From Paenibacillus hunanensis (GTDB taxonomy: Bacteria > Bacillota > Bacilli > Paenibacillales > Paenibacillaceae): 64,000 nucleotides of DNA. The DNA lies in the NCBI RefSeq assembly GCF_014645615.1, contig NZ_BMMB01000003.1:1-64000 (forward strand), in the 5' to 3' direction. The translations under genes and the position numbers were made by a program. Shown piece after piece: positions 19,102 to 28,637 of this stretch. The number at the start of each line of letters is the position of its first letter. The first letter of the stretch is position 1. Under the pieces are notes generated by a model. That model did no database searches and was not told where the DNA came from. It saw only the letters and a program-made list of their open reading frames with translations.

Positions 19102-19929
19102 ATGAGCATACTGGAAGCAAAAGAGCTTACTGTAACCTATGGACAGGCGCCTGTTATTGAAAATCTGAATCTGACCATTCCCACCGGACAGATTACCGTA
19201 CTCATCGGCAGCAATGGCTGTGGCAAATCCACATTGCTACGTACCATGGCACGATTACTCAAATCACGTTCAGGCTCTGTCCTGCTGGATGGGCAAGATA
19301 TTGCCCATCTACCGACCAAGGAAGTATCGCGCCGCATGTCTATTTTGCCACAGGGACCTTCTGCACCAGAAGGTCTAACGGTGAATCAGCTTGTCCGTCA
19401 GGGACGTTATCCGCATCAGGGCTGGCTCAAGCAGTGGTCACGTGAAGATGAACAGATGGTACAGCGAGCGCTCGATGCGACGAATCTAAGCTCGCTGGCA
19501 GATCGTCCAGTTGATGCACTTTCCGGTGGTCAGCGTCAGCGTGCATGGATCGCGATGACACTTGCGCAGGGCACTGAAACGCTACTGCTGGATGAGCCAA
19601 CCACGTATCTGGATATGGCGCATCAGATCGAGATTCTCGATCTGCTATTCGAGCTGAATGAGCAGGAGGGACGCACGATTGTAATGGTGCTCCACGATCT
19701 GAATCTGGCATGTCGTTATGCTCACCATATCGTCGCTGTCCAAAATCGTACGATCTTCGCGCAGGGTAAGCCAGAGGATATTATTAATCAGGAGCTGGTT
19801 CGTAATGTATTCCATATGGAATGCGAGATTTCATTCGATCCATTATTTGGCACACCATTATGTATTCCGCATGGAAAGGGGAGACGTGTGAATGGTCAAC
19901 ACAAGGGCTATAGTCACATCGCTAGATGA
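19102..19929 (+). CDS. Ferric-siderophore ABC transporter ATPase
   Basis: A 275-residue FepC/FhuC-type ATPase: Walker [10 protein letters not shown] (residues 36-44), Q-loop LPQG, signature [10 protein letters not shown], Walker [12 protein letters not shown] and the H-loop VLHDLN. It powers the two permeases. AGGGAGG precedes the ATG. The C-terminus extends 38 bases into the next gene, so FhuF-like translation is coupled to it. Confidence 0.94.
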   Translation: MSILEAKELTVTYGQAPVIENLNLTIPTGQITVLIGSNGCGKSTLLRTMARLLKSRSGSVLLDGQDIAHLPTKEVSRRMSILPQGPSAPEGLTVNQLVRQGRYPHQGWLKQWSREDEQMVQRALDATNLSSLADRPVDALSGGQRQRAWIAMTLAQGTETLLLDEPTTYLDMAHQIEILDLLFELNEQEGRTIVMVLHDLNLACRYAHHIVAVQNRTIFAQGKPEDIINQELVRNVFHMECEISFDPLFGTPLCIPHGKGRRVNGQHKGYSHIAR

Positions 19930-20680
19930 GCATGAGCTAGATATACTACAACAGAGCTACCGTCTCGCTACGAGTCCTTCGAAGCATCGTGAGCTGTCGA
20001 TCAATTGTAAGGACTTACTTGATCCCGAGCTTGCTATGCCCTTTTTGCAAAAAGTGGGTGCCTTCTGGGAGACCGATTCGATGACCGCAACCGTTTCACT
20101 CTTCGCTAAGCGTTATGCCTATTTGACGATTGCTGCGGGACTATATGCGATGTCTCGCTACAATAAGGGGCTTGATCTGAGTCTGGCTAATAGCTCGCTG
20201 GAGTCCTATTTACAGGGCGAAGCGTGGCTACCGAAAGCGCTACTAGTGAATCAAGAGACCAGCTCTCCAAGCGCTGGGAGACGTGATGAATGGCGCGATG
20301 AAATCGTACAGCAGATGTTCGCAGGTAACCTTGCACCCGTATGGGCAGCGCTGTCGAAGATGGCAGGCGTTAGCCAGGCAGTGCTATGGGAAAATACTGC
20401 GATCTATGTGTACTGGCTATACGAAAATCAGTTTCCAGATGGTGCAAGTAAAGAAGAGCGTCAGCAGATTGAGGCAGATTACCGCTATCTCGTGCAGGAG
20501 GCACCTCCACATCTGTTTGCTCAGCGTAGCAATCCATTGAAAAAGTTCGATTCTCCAAAGCGGACTACTGCTGTATCCGATACACCTATTCGTGTACGCA
20601 AAACCTGCTGCTTGTATTATCTGGCAGCAGATGAACCCGATGATTATTGCCCAACCTGTCCGAAGCTAAAGCATGGTTAA
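19892..20680 (+). CDS. FhuF-like ferric-siderophore reductase
   Basis: A 262-residue protein ending in the FhuF iron-sulfur signature: C239-C240, then C253-x-x-C256 (KTCCLYYL...DYCPTCPKL). In the family this binds a [2Fe-2S] cluster that reduces ferric siderophores in the cytoplasm and frees the iron. AAAGGGGAG upstream and the overlap with the ATPase gene support the ATG at 19892. As last gene of the uptake operon it completes capture, import and iron release. Confidence 0.85.
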   Translation: MVNTRAIVTSLDEHELDILQQSYRLATSPSKHRELSINCKDLLDPELAMPFLQKVGAFWETDSMTATVSLFAKRYAYLTIAAGLYAMSRYNKGLDLSLANSSLESYLQGEAWLPKALLVNQETSSPSAGRRDEWRDEIVQQMFAGNLAPVWAALSKMAGVSQAVLWENTAIYVYWLYENQFPDGASKEERQQIEADYRYLVQEAPPHLFAQRSNPLKKFDSPKRTTAVSDTPIRVRKTCCLYYLAADEPDDYCPTCPKLKHG

Positions 20681-20746
20681 TCGTTCCATCATGCTGTTGG
20701 TGTTCTGTATGGAAGGGAAGAGCTATAGAGAGCTGGAGCATTAAAA

Positions 20747-20792
20747 GTGTCTGAAATATGGGGTTAATCCGCTAATTCCATATTTTAGACAC
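20747..20792. terminator. Hairpin after the uptake operon
   Basis: GTGTCTGAAATATGG pairs with CCATATTTTAGACAC (one G-T pair), 15 bp, about 65 bases after the reductase stop. There is no T-run, so termination strength is uncertain. Confidence 0.5.
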
Positions 20793-20850
20793 GATTCTTC
20801 ATTCAAAAGAAGAGTAGGACAATCTAACAAAAAATAAATTGAATCTTATA

Positions 20851-20878
20851 TGTTCACATATTATTTATTATGTAAACT
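20851..20878 (+). other. dif-like site 3 (inverted)
   Basis: Left arm TGTTCACATAT, centre TATTTA, right arm TTATGTAAACT, an exact XerD-type arm. It is inverted relative to sites 1, 2 and 4. Read from the XerD arm, its centre is TAAATA, the same as site 2. It sits between the uptake and biosynthesis operons, 187 bases before the biosynthesis promoter. Confidence 0.55.
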
Positions 20879-21064
20879 AAAGCGAAGATCTCGAATTTTT
20901 AATTCTCCATATTCAATTCACCATCCTTATCCTTCCTCGATCACTTCAAACCCGTTTACTTTCTAGCATGAATCCATTCAAATAAACCCTTTGTTTTTCC
21001 TTACATATCCACTGTTCTCATTGTTCCCCAGCATTTTCTCTTTTTTTACCTAAAAAGTTGGTTG

Positions 21065-21129
21065 TTGACAACGATAAGCATTGTCCTTTAAGATAGGTAT
21101 CGAATAAATGATATTGATAATCATTATCA
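21065..21129 (+). promoter_or_regulatory. Promoter and perfect Fur box of the siderophore biosynthesis operon
   Basis: TTGACA (21065-21070), 18 bases, TAAGAT (21089-21094), followed by TGATAATCATTATCA (21115-21129), a perfect 7-1-7 Bacillus Fur box. The box covers the start of the transcript. The operon should be off when iron is plentiful. Confidence 0.85.
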
Positions 21130-21157
21130 TTTTTTTGAAACTGGAGGAGGATATTGC

Positions 21158-22234
21158 GTGTTTCTGAATCAGATGCAAAACCTGCAAAATCGGCTTATTG
21201 CAGCTAGAGCGCAGGAGATGGGCATCGCCTGTGAATTGCTTATTCCAGGCTGTGAGGATTTTCTCCGTTTAACCCAAAATGGGCAAACGATTATCATTAA
21301 CAAAACACGTTCTCACCGTCTTCCGTTGTTAGCCGGACTGCTCGCGAAGGATAAGCAAGCATCCAATCTGCTGCTAGAGCAGCGCGGATTGCCTGTACCA
21401 CCTTATACAGTAGTGACTGAGGTGGATGAAGCGATCGCTTTTGTAGAGCAATTGCCATTAGAGCATCGCTCGGTCGTAGTGAAGCCGCTCGATGCAAGTC
21501 GCAGTGATGGCGTAACACTGGATGTACGAACGAAGGAACAGCTTATCACAGCGATGAAGCATGCAGGATCATTCAGTCGCCAGATTATGCTACAGCAGTA
21601 TGTAGCCGGGCTGGATTATCGTGTACTGGTCATCGATGGGAAGGTCGAAGCTGTGACGTGCTACCGTCCTGTGGAGCTGATCGGGGATGGTCATTCTACA
21701 ATCAGTGAGCTTATCGCAGCACTTAATGCACATCGCATAACCCAAACTCCGATAGGCGAGCTTGAGCAATGGGCCGCAATCGAAACGGAAAATAGTTCGG
21801 TTAATAAGGAGTTGAAGCGTCAGGGGTACAATTCCATAGATATTCCGTCAGCAGGTCAATCCTTATCGTTATATGCTACGGAAAATATGGAAGCCGGGGC
21901 GATTCGCGAATTGTATTCCGACTGTACGGATGATATTTGTCGGCAAAATATCGAGCTGTGTATCGCAGCAGCGAAAGCGCTAGGAATCGATGTTGCTGGC
22001 ATTGATATACGCTGTCAGGATATTGCACGTCCACTTACGTTAGAGCAGGGCGGCATTCTGGAGGTTAACGCTTTACCGGACATGATTAATCATGTGTATC
22101 CGTACGAAGGGCAATCACGTGATGTGGTTGGCTCGTATCTGAATTATTTATTTGCTACGCAAAAGGAGCCTGTACGAACAGGAACCTATACACAAAGGAG
22201 CGTCGATTACGATGTCACTGGAAATCCAAAGTGA
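21158..22234 (+). CDS. ATP-grasp ligase of the siderophore operon
   Basis: A 358-residue ATP-grasp enzyme resembling the ATP-grasp part of cyanophycin synthetase and glutathione-synthetase-type ligases. Visible are TRSHRLPLLAGLLAKDKQAS (the lid approach), VVVKPLDASRSDGVTLDV (ATP binding), VAGLDYRVLVIDGKVEAV and GILEVNALPDMINH (metal-binding Glu and Asn). Such enzymes join a carboxylate to an amine through an acyl phosphate. It opens the operon just after the Fur box. GGAGGAGG lies 7 bases before the GTG start. Staphyloferrin B loci have no counterpart that I know; its substrate is unknown, perhaps an amino acid added to the siderophore or its precursor. Confidence 0.75.
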   Translation: MFLNQMQNLQNRLIAARAQEMGIACELLIPGCEDFLRLTQNGQTIIINKTRSHRLPLLAGLLAKDKQASNLLLEQRGLPVPPYTVVTEVDEAIAFVEQLPLEHRSVVVKPLDASRSDGVTLDVRTKEQLITAMKHAGSFSRQIMLQQYVAGLDYRVLVIDGKVEAVTCYRPVELIGDGHSTISELIAALNAHRITQTPIGELEQWAAIETENSSVNKELKRQGYNSIDIPSAGQSLSLYATENMEAGAIRELYSDCTDDICRQNIELCIAAAKALGIDVAGIDIRCQDIARPLTLEQGGILEVNALPDMINHVYPYEGQSRDVVGSYLNYLFATQKEPVRTGTYTQRSVDYDVTGNPK

Positions 22235-23564
22235 ATATTTAAAGCTACAGGAGCAAAAGGAATCGAATGCGAGGGCATATCCACGCCATTTCCCGCTGGT
22301 GATCAGCAAGGCGAAGGGCATGATCGTCACGGATACCGAGGGACGTCAATATTATGATTGCCTGGCAGGTGCAGGCACACTGGCGCTGGGACATAATCCG
22401 GATGTGGTTGTTGACGCGATTCGTGAGATGCTGGATCAGCAAATTCCTTTACATACACTTGATCTGGCTACGCCGCTCAAGCTTGCTTTTATGGAGGAGC
22501 TATTTTCCTTATTACCTGAACCGATGCGCGATCATGCCAAAATTCAATTTTGCGGCCCCACAGGAGCAGATGCGGTAGAGGCAGCGATCAAGCTGGTCAA
22601 AACGGCTACGGGTGGACGTTCTATTTTGGCATTTCACGGTAGCTATCACGGCTCCACCCAGGCAACGATAGCGATGAGCGGTAATCTGAGCAAGAAGCAG
22701 CATCTGCAAAGTCTACTGCCAGATGTTCATTTTCTACCTTTTCCTTATGAATATCGCTGCCCGTTCGGTGTTGGTGGTGAGATGACAGCCAAGCTAAGTG
22801 CACAATATATCGAAAATCTACTGGATGACTGTGAGAGCGGTATTGTGGCTCCATGTGGTGTGATCGTGGAAACGGTACAGGGAGAAGGTGGTGCGATTCC
22901 TGCACAGCTCGAATGGTTACGTGAGCTACGCCGTATTACAGCAGAGCGCGGCATTCCACTGATTATCGATGAGGTGCAAACAGGATTTGGACGTACGGGA
23001 CGAATGTTTTCATTTGAGCATGCAGGCATCGTACCGGATGTGATCATCTGCTCCAAAGCGGTCGGTGGAAGTCTGCCGATGTCGGTCATTCTTTATAAGG
23101 AAGAGCTGGATCGCTGGCAACCAGGTGCACATACGGGTACCTTCCGTGGCAATCAGATGGCCATGGCAACCGGGCTGGCTACCCTTCGCTATTTGCGCGA
23201 GCAGCGTGTACTGGACAATGTACAGCAGCGTAGTCAACAAATGATGACTCGTCTTCGCTCGCTACAAGCGATGATCCCGGCGATTGGCGATGTACGCGGT
23301 CGTGGCTTGATGATCGGTGTAGAAATGGTAGAGCCTTCGGAGACGCCTGATCGACTGGGACATTTTCCAGCGAGTGGACGCATGGCGGAAGCGGTGCAAC
23401 GTCGCTGCTTTGCTAATGGCATGATTATTGAGGTCGGTGGACGCCATTCTTCCGTTCTACGCTTCCTGCCGCCGCTAGTCATTACAGAGCAGGAAACGGA
23501 AACGGTTCTGCGCATTTTCGAGCGTTCGCTCCATGAAGCGCTGGCAGAGCTGACGGAGCAATGA
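22212..23564 (+). CDS. Class III aminotransferase, diaminobutyrate-2-oxoglutarate type
   Basis: A 450-residue PLP enzyme of the DABA/EctB aminotransferase type: GAGTLALGHN, FCGPTGADAVEAA, FHGSYHGST, IDEVQTGFGRTGRMF and the PLP lysine in ICSKAVGGSLP. It would turn aspartate semialdehyde and glutamate into L-2,4-diaminobutyrate and 2-oxoglutarate, both plausible siderophore building blocks. AAAGGAG 10 bases before ATG 22212 decides the start; a longer frame from 22152 has none. The start lies inside the end of the ligase gene. It takes the place that sbnA/sbnB (diaminopropionate plus 2-oxoglutarate) hold in staphyloferrin B loci. Confidence 0.85.
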   Translation: MSLEIQSEYLKLQEQKESNARAYPRHFPLVISKAKGMIVTDTEGRQYYDCLAGAGTLALGHNPDVVVDAIREMLDQQIPLHTLDLATPLKLAFMEELFSLLPEPMRDHAKIQFCGPTGADAVEAAIKLVKTATGGRSILAFHGSYHGSTQATIAMSGNLSKKQHLQSLLPDVHFLPFPYEYRCPFGVGGEMTAKLSAQYIENLLDDCESGIVAPCGVIVETVQGEGGAIPAQLEWLRELRRITAERGIPLIIDEVQTGFGRTGRMFSFEHAGIVPDVIICSKAVGGSLPMSVILYKEELDRWQPGAHTGTFRGNQMAMATGLATLRYLREQRVLDNVQQRSQQMMTRLRSLQAMIPAIGDVRGRGLMIGVEMVEPSETPDRLGHFPASGRMAEAVQRRCFANGMIIEVGGRHSSVLRFLPPLVITEQETETVLRIFERSLHEALAELTEQ

Positions 23565-25009
23565 GCCAGCCCAAAGGACTGGGGCAGTATGCGGTACTGG
23601 GCTCCATTCTGATCGGTGCATTTTCACTCGTATTAACGAATAGTGCCTTCAATGTACTGCTGCCTTATTTTGTGACCTATTATGGTATCTCTACCCTGAC
23701 TGGCGGCTGGATCATTGCACTTTATATGCTGGCGATGACGCTGACGATGCCTGTAGCCTCTTTAATCGTCGATCGTCTGGGGCGTAAGCGTACGTATATG
23801 CTTGGCATTGTACTCTATGGCGTCTCATCGATTGCTGGCGCGCTCTTGTATGAGCATGTAGCGGTGTTACTGCTGGTACGCTTCATTCATGGTGCCGCTG
23901 CCGGGCTGATGATTCCGCTCTCGCTCGTATTGCTATTTGATAACTATGGCACAGAGGTCAGAGGGCGTATTACAGGGGCATGGGGAATGTTGCTCATGAT
24001 TGCACCAGCGGTTGGGCCAACGCTGGGCGGTCTGATTATTCAATTCGGCCGTCTGGATGTACTGTTCTGGCTCAATGTGCCCTTTGCGATTTGCGCGTTA
24101 TTCTGGTGTGGACGTTATATTCGCCCGTATGTGCCAGCACAGCGTAAGCAGATTCGAATAAGCAGTATTAGCTTGATGATCGGCGGTATCGCCAGTCTGA
24201 GTCTGGGCATTCAGCTATATTCGTCCACACTCGTACCTGTCGCCTTCGCATGGATGCTATTCGTGCTTGGTGTGCTGCTGCTCATTGGCTTTGTACGCCT
24301 GGAAAATAGTCGGCAGGAGCCGATGATTCGCTACAATCTGCTAAAAAGCAATCCGGTATTTGCATGGAGTGTACTCGTGTCAACGATTCAGGATTGTGTG
24401 ATGTTTGGAGCGATTTTTGCCTTACCGTTACTTTTTCAAAATGTGTTCGGATTGTCTCCGTCGGTATCCGGGCTTATGTTTCTGCCGGGAGCGATTACAA
24501 CCAGTCTGTTCATGTGGATCGGCGGCAATTGGTTTGATCGCGGGCAGAATAAGCGATTTATCGCCTGGGGAACGGTCGTTGTTGTACTGGCGCTAGGGAG
24601 CTTTGTTTTCCTTCCACAAAGCACAGGTATCGTGATACTCATCCTGTTAATGGCGTGCCGCGGTGCGGGTATGGGCTTGTCCGGTATGAGTGTATCGGCG
24701 CTTGGCTTGCAGGCTTTGCCAGAAGAAGATATGCATGAAGGCTCAGCGCTTGCTACGACGCTTCAGCGGCTGATTTCTTCCTTTGCATTAATCATATTGA
24801 CGTTATTTTATGACGGGCGCTGGCAGATGCTGACAGGGGCTGGCTATGCTACACCAACAGCGCAATGGATGGCATTACGCGAGGTATTTGTCATTTTGGG
24901 AGCAGTATTGCTGGTGACGTTACCTGTCATTTTATCTATAACAAGAAAGAAGGTTGGCATCATTGCTGAACACAACAGGCTTGAAGACCAGAAGCAGCCA
25001 ACAGCCTGA
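23561..25009 (+). CDS. MFS transporter, siderophore exporter (SbnD-like)
   Basis: A 482-residue major facilitator with about 14 helices, of the DHA2 drug-exporter type. Motif A is DRLGRKRTYM at about residue 68 and a motif-C-like stretch is GAWGMLLMIAPAVGPTLGG. Its four-base overlap (ATGA) with the aminotransferase and its place before the NIS synthetase genes match SbnD, the staphyloferrin B exporter. It likely secretes the finished siderophore. Confidence 0.85.
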   Translation: MSQPKGLGQYAVLGSILIGAFSLVLTNSAFNVLLPYFVTYYGISTLTGGWIIALYMLAMTLTMPVASLIVDRLGRKRTYMLGIVLYGVSSIAGALLYEHVAVLLLVRFIHGAAAGLMIPLSLVLLFDNYGTEVRGRITGAWGMLLMIAPAVGPTLGGLIIQFGRLDVLFWLNVPFAICALFWCGRYIRPYVPAQRKQIRISSISLMIGGIASLSLGIQLYSSTLVPVAFAWMLFVLGVLLLIGFVRLENSRQEPMIRYNLLKSNPVFAWSVLVSTIQDCVMFGAIFALPLLFQNVFGLSPSVSGLMFLPGAITTSLFMWIGGNWFDRGQNKRFIAWGTVVVVLALGSFVFLPQSTGIVILILLMACRGAGMGLSGMSVSALGLQALPEEDMHEGSALATTLQRLISSFALIILTLFYDGRWQMLTGAGYATPTAQWMALREVFVILGAVLLVTLPVILSITRKKVGIIAEHNRLEDQKQPTA

Positions 25010-26843
25010 CGCGCTGCTGCAAGCCGAGAAGCATACATGCAAGCTACTGCTAAACTGCTATATTCGTGAGCTTCGTCCGGAGCGACCGACCGAGATTACA
25101 GTAGACTCGCAGCAACAGATCCTACGGGTCGATTTCCCGGTAAGCCGCAAGAGCTTGCACGCACAGCTTGCGTATTATTCGGCGACTGGCGAGCATGAAT
25201 ATCGCTCAATCTCATGGATGCCATATACACAGCCGTACGGGCAGAAGCTACCTGCTACGACAGAAACTGAATCGGATACGACGCAGATGCAGGCTCAGGG
25301 GAGCGATCATACACAGCTACTGGATGCGATCATAGCGGAGCTGAATAACGGAGAGCAGGTGACAGGCGAGCGTGCGGCACAATTTCAGCAACGGGTAGAG
25401 AATAGTCTGCATCATACGGCGCTTTATATGGAGCACGCGACTCGTTACGGTAAGACGCTCACGGACTATCGGAGCTCTGAGCAGGCGCTGATTGTGGGGC
25501 ATCCATTTCATCCTTTTCCAAAAAGCACCCTTGGCTTCAGCCGAGAGGATGTACAGAAGTACAGTCCAGAGCTAGGCAGTGCATACGCATTGTGTTATGT
25601 AGCGATCAGAAGGGATTGCTATCACCAGGAGTGGGCAGTGGAGCAGTATCGTCAGCAGATTGAAGTGCAGCTTCGTAAGCAGTTATTGCGTGCAGAAGCA
25701 GGATCACAGGATCGTATGCTGACCCATTGGCTCCAAGACGAGCAGTATGAGCTGCTTCCTATGCATCCGTGGCAATATGGCTATATTCAGACGCTACCGA
25801 TCGTGCGGCAGTATATCGATGATCGTAAGCTAATTCTACTCGGACAATGCGGGCCGCTTGCTTATCCGACTTCCTCGGTACGAACGGTATTTTTACCCGA
25901 GCTACATTGTAATATCAAGCTTTCGTTGCATGTGGGCATTACCAATCTGATCCGTACCAATAGTGAGGAGCAAATGACGCGTACACTCGCAGCAACGCAG
26001 TATGTGCTGGAGCAGCAATGCTTTGCCGATGAGCCCTACACGCATATTGCATGTGAAATGGGCATTGCGACCTGTCGCTTTAATTCGGATCAATGGACAA
26101 GCTTGTTCACGGTTGCTTATCGACCGATTGAATTTGATACATCATGTACCTATGTATTGTCTGCGCTGGTTGAATCGGTGCGACCTGGAGCGCCATCTCA
26201 GCTATATGAGCTGTTGCATAATATAGCGAAGTTAGAGGCGAACGCTGGGAATGAGCATACGATGCAGAATGAGCGTATGGCACAGAATGGTAATCGTTCA
26301 AGTTCATCCCAGCAATTAAGCGATATACGTAGAATTGCAGAGCGCTGGCTACGTCTGTATTTGGAGCGCTCGTTACTACCGATTATGCGCGCCGCTGAAC
26401 AGCTAGGTATTCACTTTGAAGCGCATCTGCAAAATACACTGGTGACGCTCAAGGACAACTGGCCTCATCATTTTATCATTCGGGACCTGGAGGGCGTGAG
26501 TGTAGAGCGCCGTATGCAGCGACCTGGGGCTGGCGACGATATTTTGTTTTATACGAGCGAAGCGGCACGTGCGCGCACCGCTTATTATTTTATCGTGAAT
26601 CATCTCGGCTCTCTTTTACATGTGCTGGCACGGGATACCGGCTGTGATGAGCAGGAGTACTGGCAATTGGCGAGAGCGTTATTGGCAGAAGAATTGGAGC
26701 GTTCGGAGCATCCATTTATTCGTGAAATACTGCAAGCAGATGGATTCCAGGCGAAGCAGAATCTACGAAGCTGTCTGCAAGGACATGGCGATGCGCCAGC
26801 GTATGTGCAAGTACGCAATATGCTAAAACAAACAGGAGAGTGA
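24963..26843 (+). CDS. NIS siderophore synthetase, IucA/IucC family (SbnE position)
   Basis: A 626-residue IucA/IucC synthetase with a C-terminal FhuF-like extension typical of the family. Hallmarks are GHPFHPFPKSTLGFS (ATP binding) and LLPMHPWQYGY, then HFEAHLQNTLV and IIRDLEGVSV. These enzymes activate a citrate-type carboxylate as acyl adenylate and join it to an amine or alcohol. I chose TTG 24963, since AGAAGG lies 9 bases before it; the frame also permits TTG 24954. It overlaps the exporter gene. Its place after the MFS gene matches SbnE, which joins citrate to the diamino acid in staphyloferrin B. Confidence 0.88.
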   Translation: MLNTTGLKTRSSQQPDALLQAEKHTCKLLLNCYIRELRPERPTEITVDSQQQILRVDFPVSRKSLHAQLAYYSATGEHEYRSISWMPYTQPYGQKLPATTETESDTTQMQAQGSDHTQLLDAIIAELNNGEQVTGERAAQFQQRVENSLHHTALYMEHATRYGKTLTDYRSSEQALIVGHPFHPFPKSTLGFSREDVQKYSPELGSAYALCYVAIRRDCYHQEWAVEQYRQQIEVQLRKQLLRAEAGSQDRMLTHWLQDEQYELLPMHPWQYGYIQTLPIVRQYIDDRKLILLGQCGPLAYPTSSVRTVFLPELHCNIKLSLHVGITNLIRTNSEEQMTRTLAATQYVLEQQCFADEPYTHIACEMGIATCRFNSDQWTSLFTVAYRPIEFDTSCTYVLSALVESVRPGAPSQLYELLHNIAKLEANAGNEHTMQNERMAQNGNRSSSSQQLSDIRRIAERWLRLYLERSLLPIMRAAEQLGIHFEAHLQNTLVTLKDNWPHHFIIRDLEGVSVERRMQRPGAGDDILFYTSEAARARTAYYFIVNHLGSLLHVLARDTGCDEQEYWQLARALLAEELERSEHPFIREILQADGFQAKQNLRSCLQGHGDAPAYVQVRNMLKQTGE

Positions 26844-26849
26844 CCATCG

Positions 26850-28637
26850 ATGGGAACAAGCGGAATGATTGAAATTAAGCCACAGCTGAACAGCTCAGCG
26901 TACGATCGAGTACAGGAGCGAATTATGCGTCAGACGTTGGAGGCGCTCTGGTTTGAAGGGATTTTGCCTTATGAGCAGGGGGGAACGGTCTGGAAAACGG
27001 AAGGCACAGCTGCAAATGGTGACACGGTAACGTATCGCTGTCAGGCAGCAGAGAAGCTGTCGTTTGGACGGATTCGCATTCAGCCGGGAACGATCCAGCG
27101 TGAATCGGAGCCCTGTCATGATGTGCATCTGTTCCTGAATGAGCTGGTGAGCCAGCGTCTGGAGGGTGAGCGTATTCAGCCATTTATTCAGGAGTTGCTG
27201 GAGACGCTTGCCAAGGACAGTCAGTGTCAGGCTTCGCTAAATGACCAAATTCCAGAGCAGGATCAGCATTATGAAGCACTGGAAAGTCATATGACAGATG
27301 GACATCCCTATCATCCAAGCTACAAGTCCAGACTGGGCTTCTCCTTGCATGATAATGCGGCATACGGGCCGGAATTCAATCCAGAAGTGCGATTATACTG
27401 GGTTGCTGTACATAAGGAATGGGCGGACACTGCGGTATCGAATGGCTTTGAGGTTGAAGCGTTATATGCACAGCATCTGAGTACACAGGACTATGAACGT
27501 TTTAACGGGCAAATCAAGGCGTATGGTGATCCACAGCAATATGTGCTGCTGCCCCTTCATCCGTGGCAATGGGAGCATCGCATCGAGCCAGTATTCACGC
27601 GGCAACGATTCAATGGTGAGCTCATTCCACTTGGTGAAAGTGAAGCGACGTACCGTCCGCAGCAATCGATTCGTTCGTTATCGAATCGGAATGTAGCCGA
27701 TGCGCCGTATATCAAGCTCGCACTGCATATGACGAACACATCCACCAGTCGCATTTTGGCTCATCATACGACGCAAAATGCGCCACTGATCAGTGACTGG
27801 CTCACTCGTCTGGTACAGCAGGATACGTTATTGCAGGCGCAAGGCTTTGATCTTTTACGTGAAATGCTAGGTGTGTCGTTCCGCTATACTGAGCTGCCTG
27901 CACTGCAATACGGTGAAGCGTACGGCTCACTTGGTACGATCTGGCGTGAAAATATAGCTGGCAAGCTAAGCGATCAGGAGCAGGCATGGCCACTGAATGC
28001 GGTATCGCTGGTTCAGCCCAACGGTGAACCTTTCGCTGCACGCGCCATTGCTCGGCATGGAGTAGAAGTATGGAGTAAAGCGCTGGTCAAAGCCGTGGTA
28101 CTACCGATCATTCATCTTCTGTATGCACACGGCATCGCACTGGAATCCCATGCGCAAAATATTATTCTTGTACTTGAAAATGACTTGCCTAAGCGCATCA
28201 TCGTTAAGGATCTGCATGATGGCGTGCGCTATGTACCCGAGCAGCTGCTCTATCCAGAGCAAGCACCAGAGCTGCACCCGATTCCTGAAACGCATCGCAA
28301 GTTCAACCGCTATTCCTTCATCCATGCGGAAAGTGTTGCTGAGGTGAGGGACTATACGTACGATGCATTTTTCTTTATTTGTATGACCGATCTGGCATTT
28401 ACGCTGGAACGCTTTGGGCTGTCAGAAGCAGCATTCTGGAAGCTGTGTACCGATACGATTACAGACTACCAGCAACAGCATCCAGAGTATGAGGCTCGCT
28501 ATAAGGATTATGATCTGTTTGCACCGGATGCGCTAATTGAGGAAATGACCAAGCGCAGACTGTACGGCGATAGTGAGCTATATTTCCGCAGCGTAAGCAA
28601 TCCGCTACAGCTTGCTAGAGATGGGAAACTCGGATGA
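26850..28637 (+). CDS. NIS siderophore synthetase, IucA/IucC family (SbnF position)
   Basis: A 595-residue second NIS synthetase with TDGHPYHPSYKSRLGFS, VLLPLHPWQWEH, ALESHAQNIILV and IIVKDLHDGVRY. Its position next to the first synthetase and directly before the SbnG-like gene matches SbnF, which condenses a second diamine onto the citryl intermediate. AGGAGAG lies 9 bases before the ATG. The substrate class is inferred from order, not from residues. Confidence 0.88.
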   Translation: MGTSGMIEIKPQLNSSAYDRVQERIMRQTLEALWFEGILPYEQGGTVWKTEGTAANGDTVTYRCQAAEKLSFGRIRIQPGTIQRESEPCHDVHLFLNELVSQRLEGERIQPFIQELLETLAKDSQCQASLNDQIPEQDQHYEALESHMTDGHPYHPSYKSRLGFSLHDNAAYGPEFNPEVRLYWVAVHKEWADTAVSNGFEVEALYAQHLSTQDYERFNGQIKAYGDPQQYVLLPLHPWQWEHRIEPVFTRQRFNGELIPLGESEATYRPQQSIRSLSNRNVADAPYIKLALHMTNTSTSRILAHHTTQNAPLISDWLTRLVQQDTLLQAQGFDLLREMLGVSFRYTELPALQYGEAYGSLGTIWRENIAGKLSDQEQAWPLNAVSLVQPNGEPFAARAIARHGVEVWSKALVKAVVLPIIHLLYAHGIALESHAQNIILVLENDLPKRIIVKDLHDGVRYVPEQLLYPEQAPELHPIPETHRKFNRYSFIHAESVAEVRDYTYDAFFFICMTDLAFTLERFGLSEAAFWKLCTDTITDYQQQHPEYEARYKDYDLFAPDALIEEMTKRRLYGDSELYFRSVSNPLQLARDGKLG

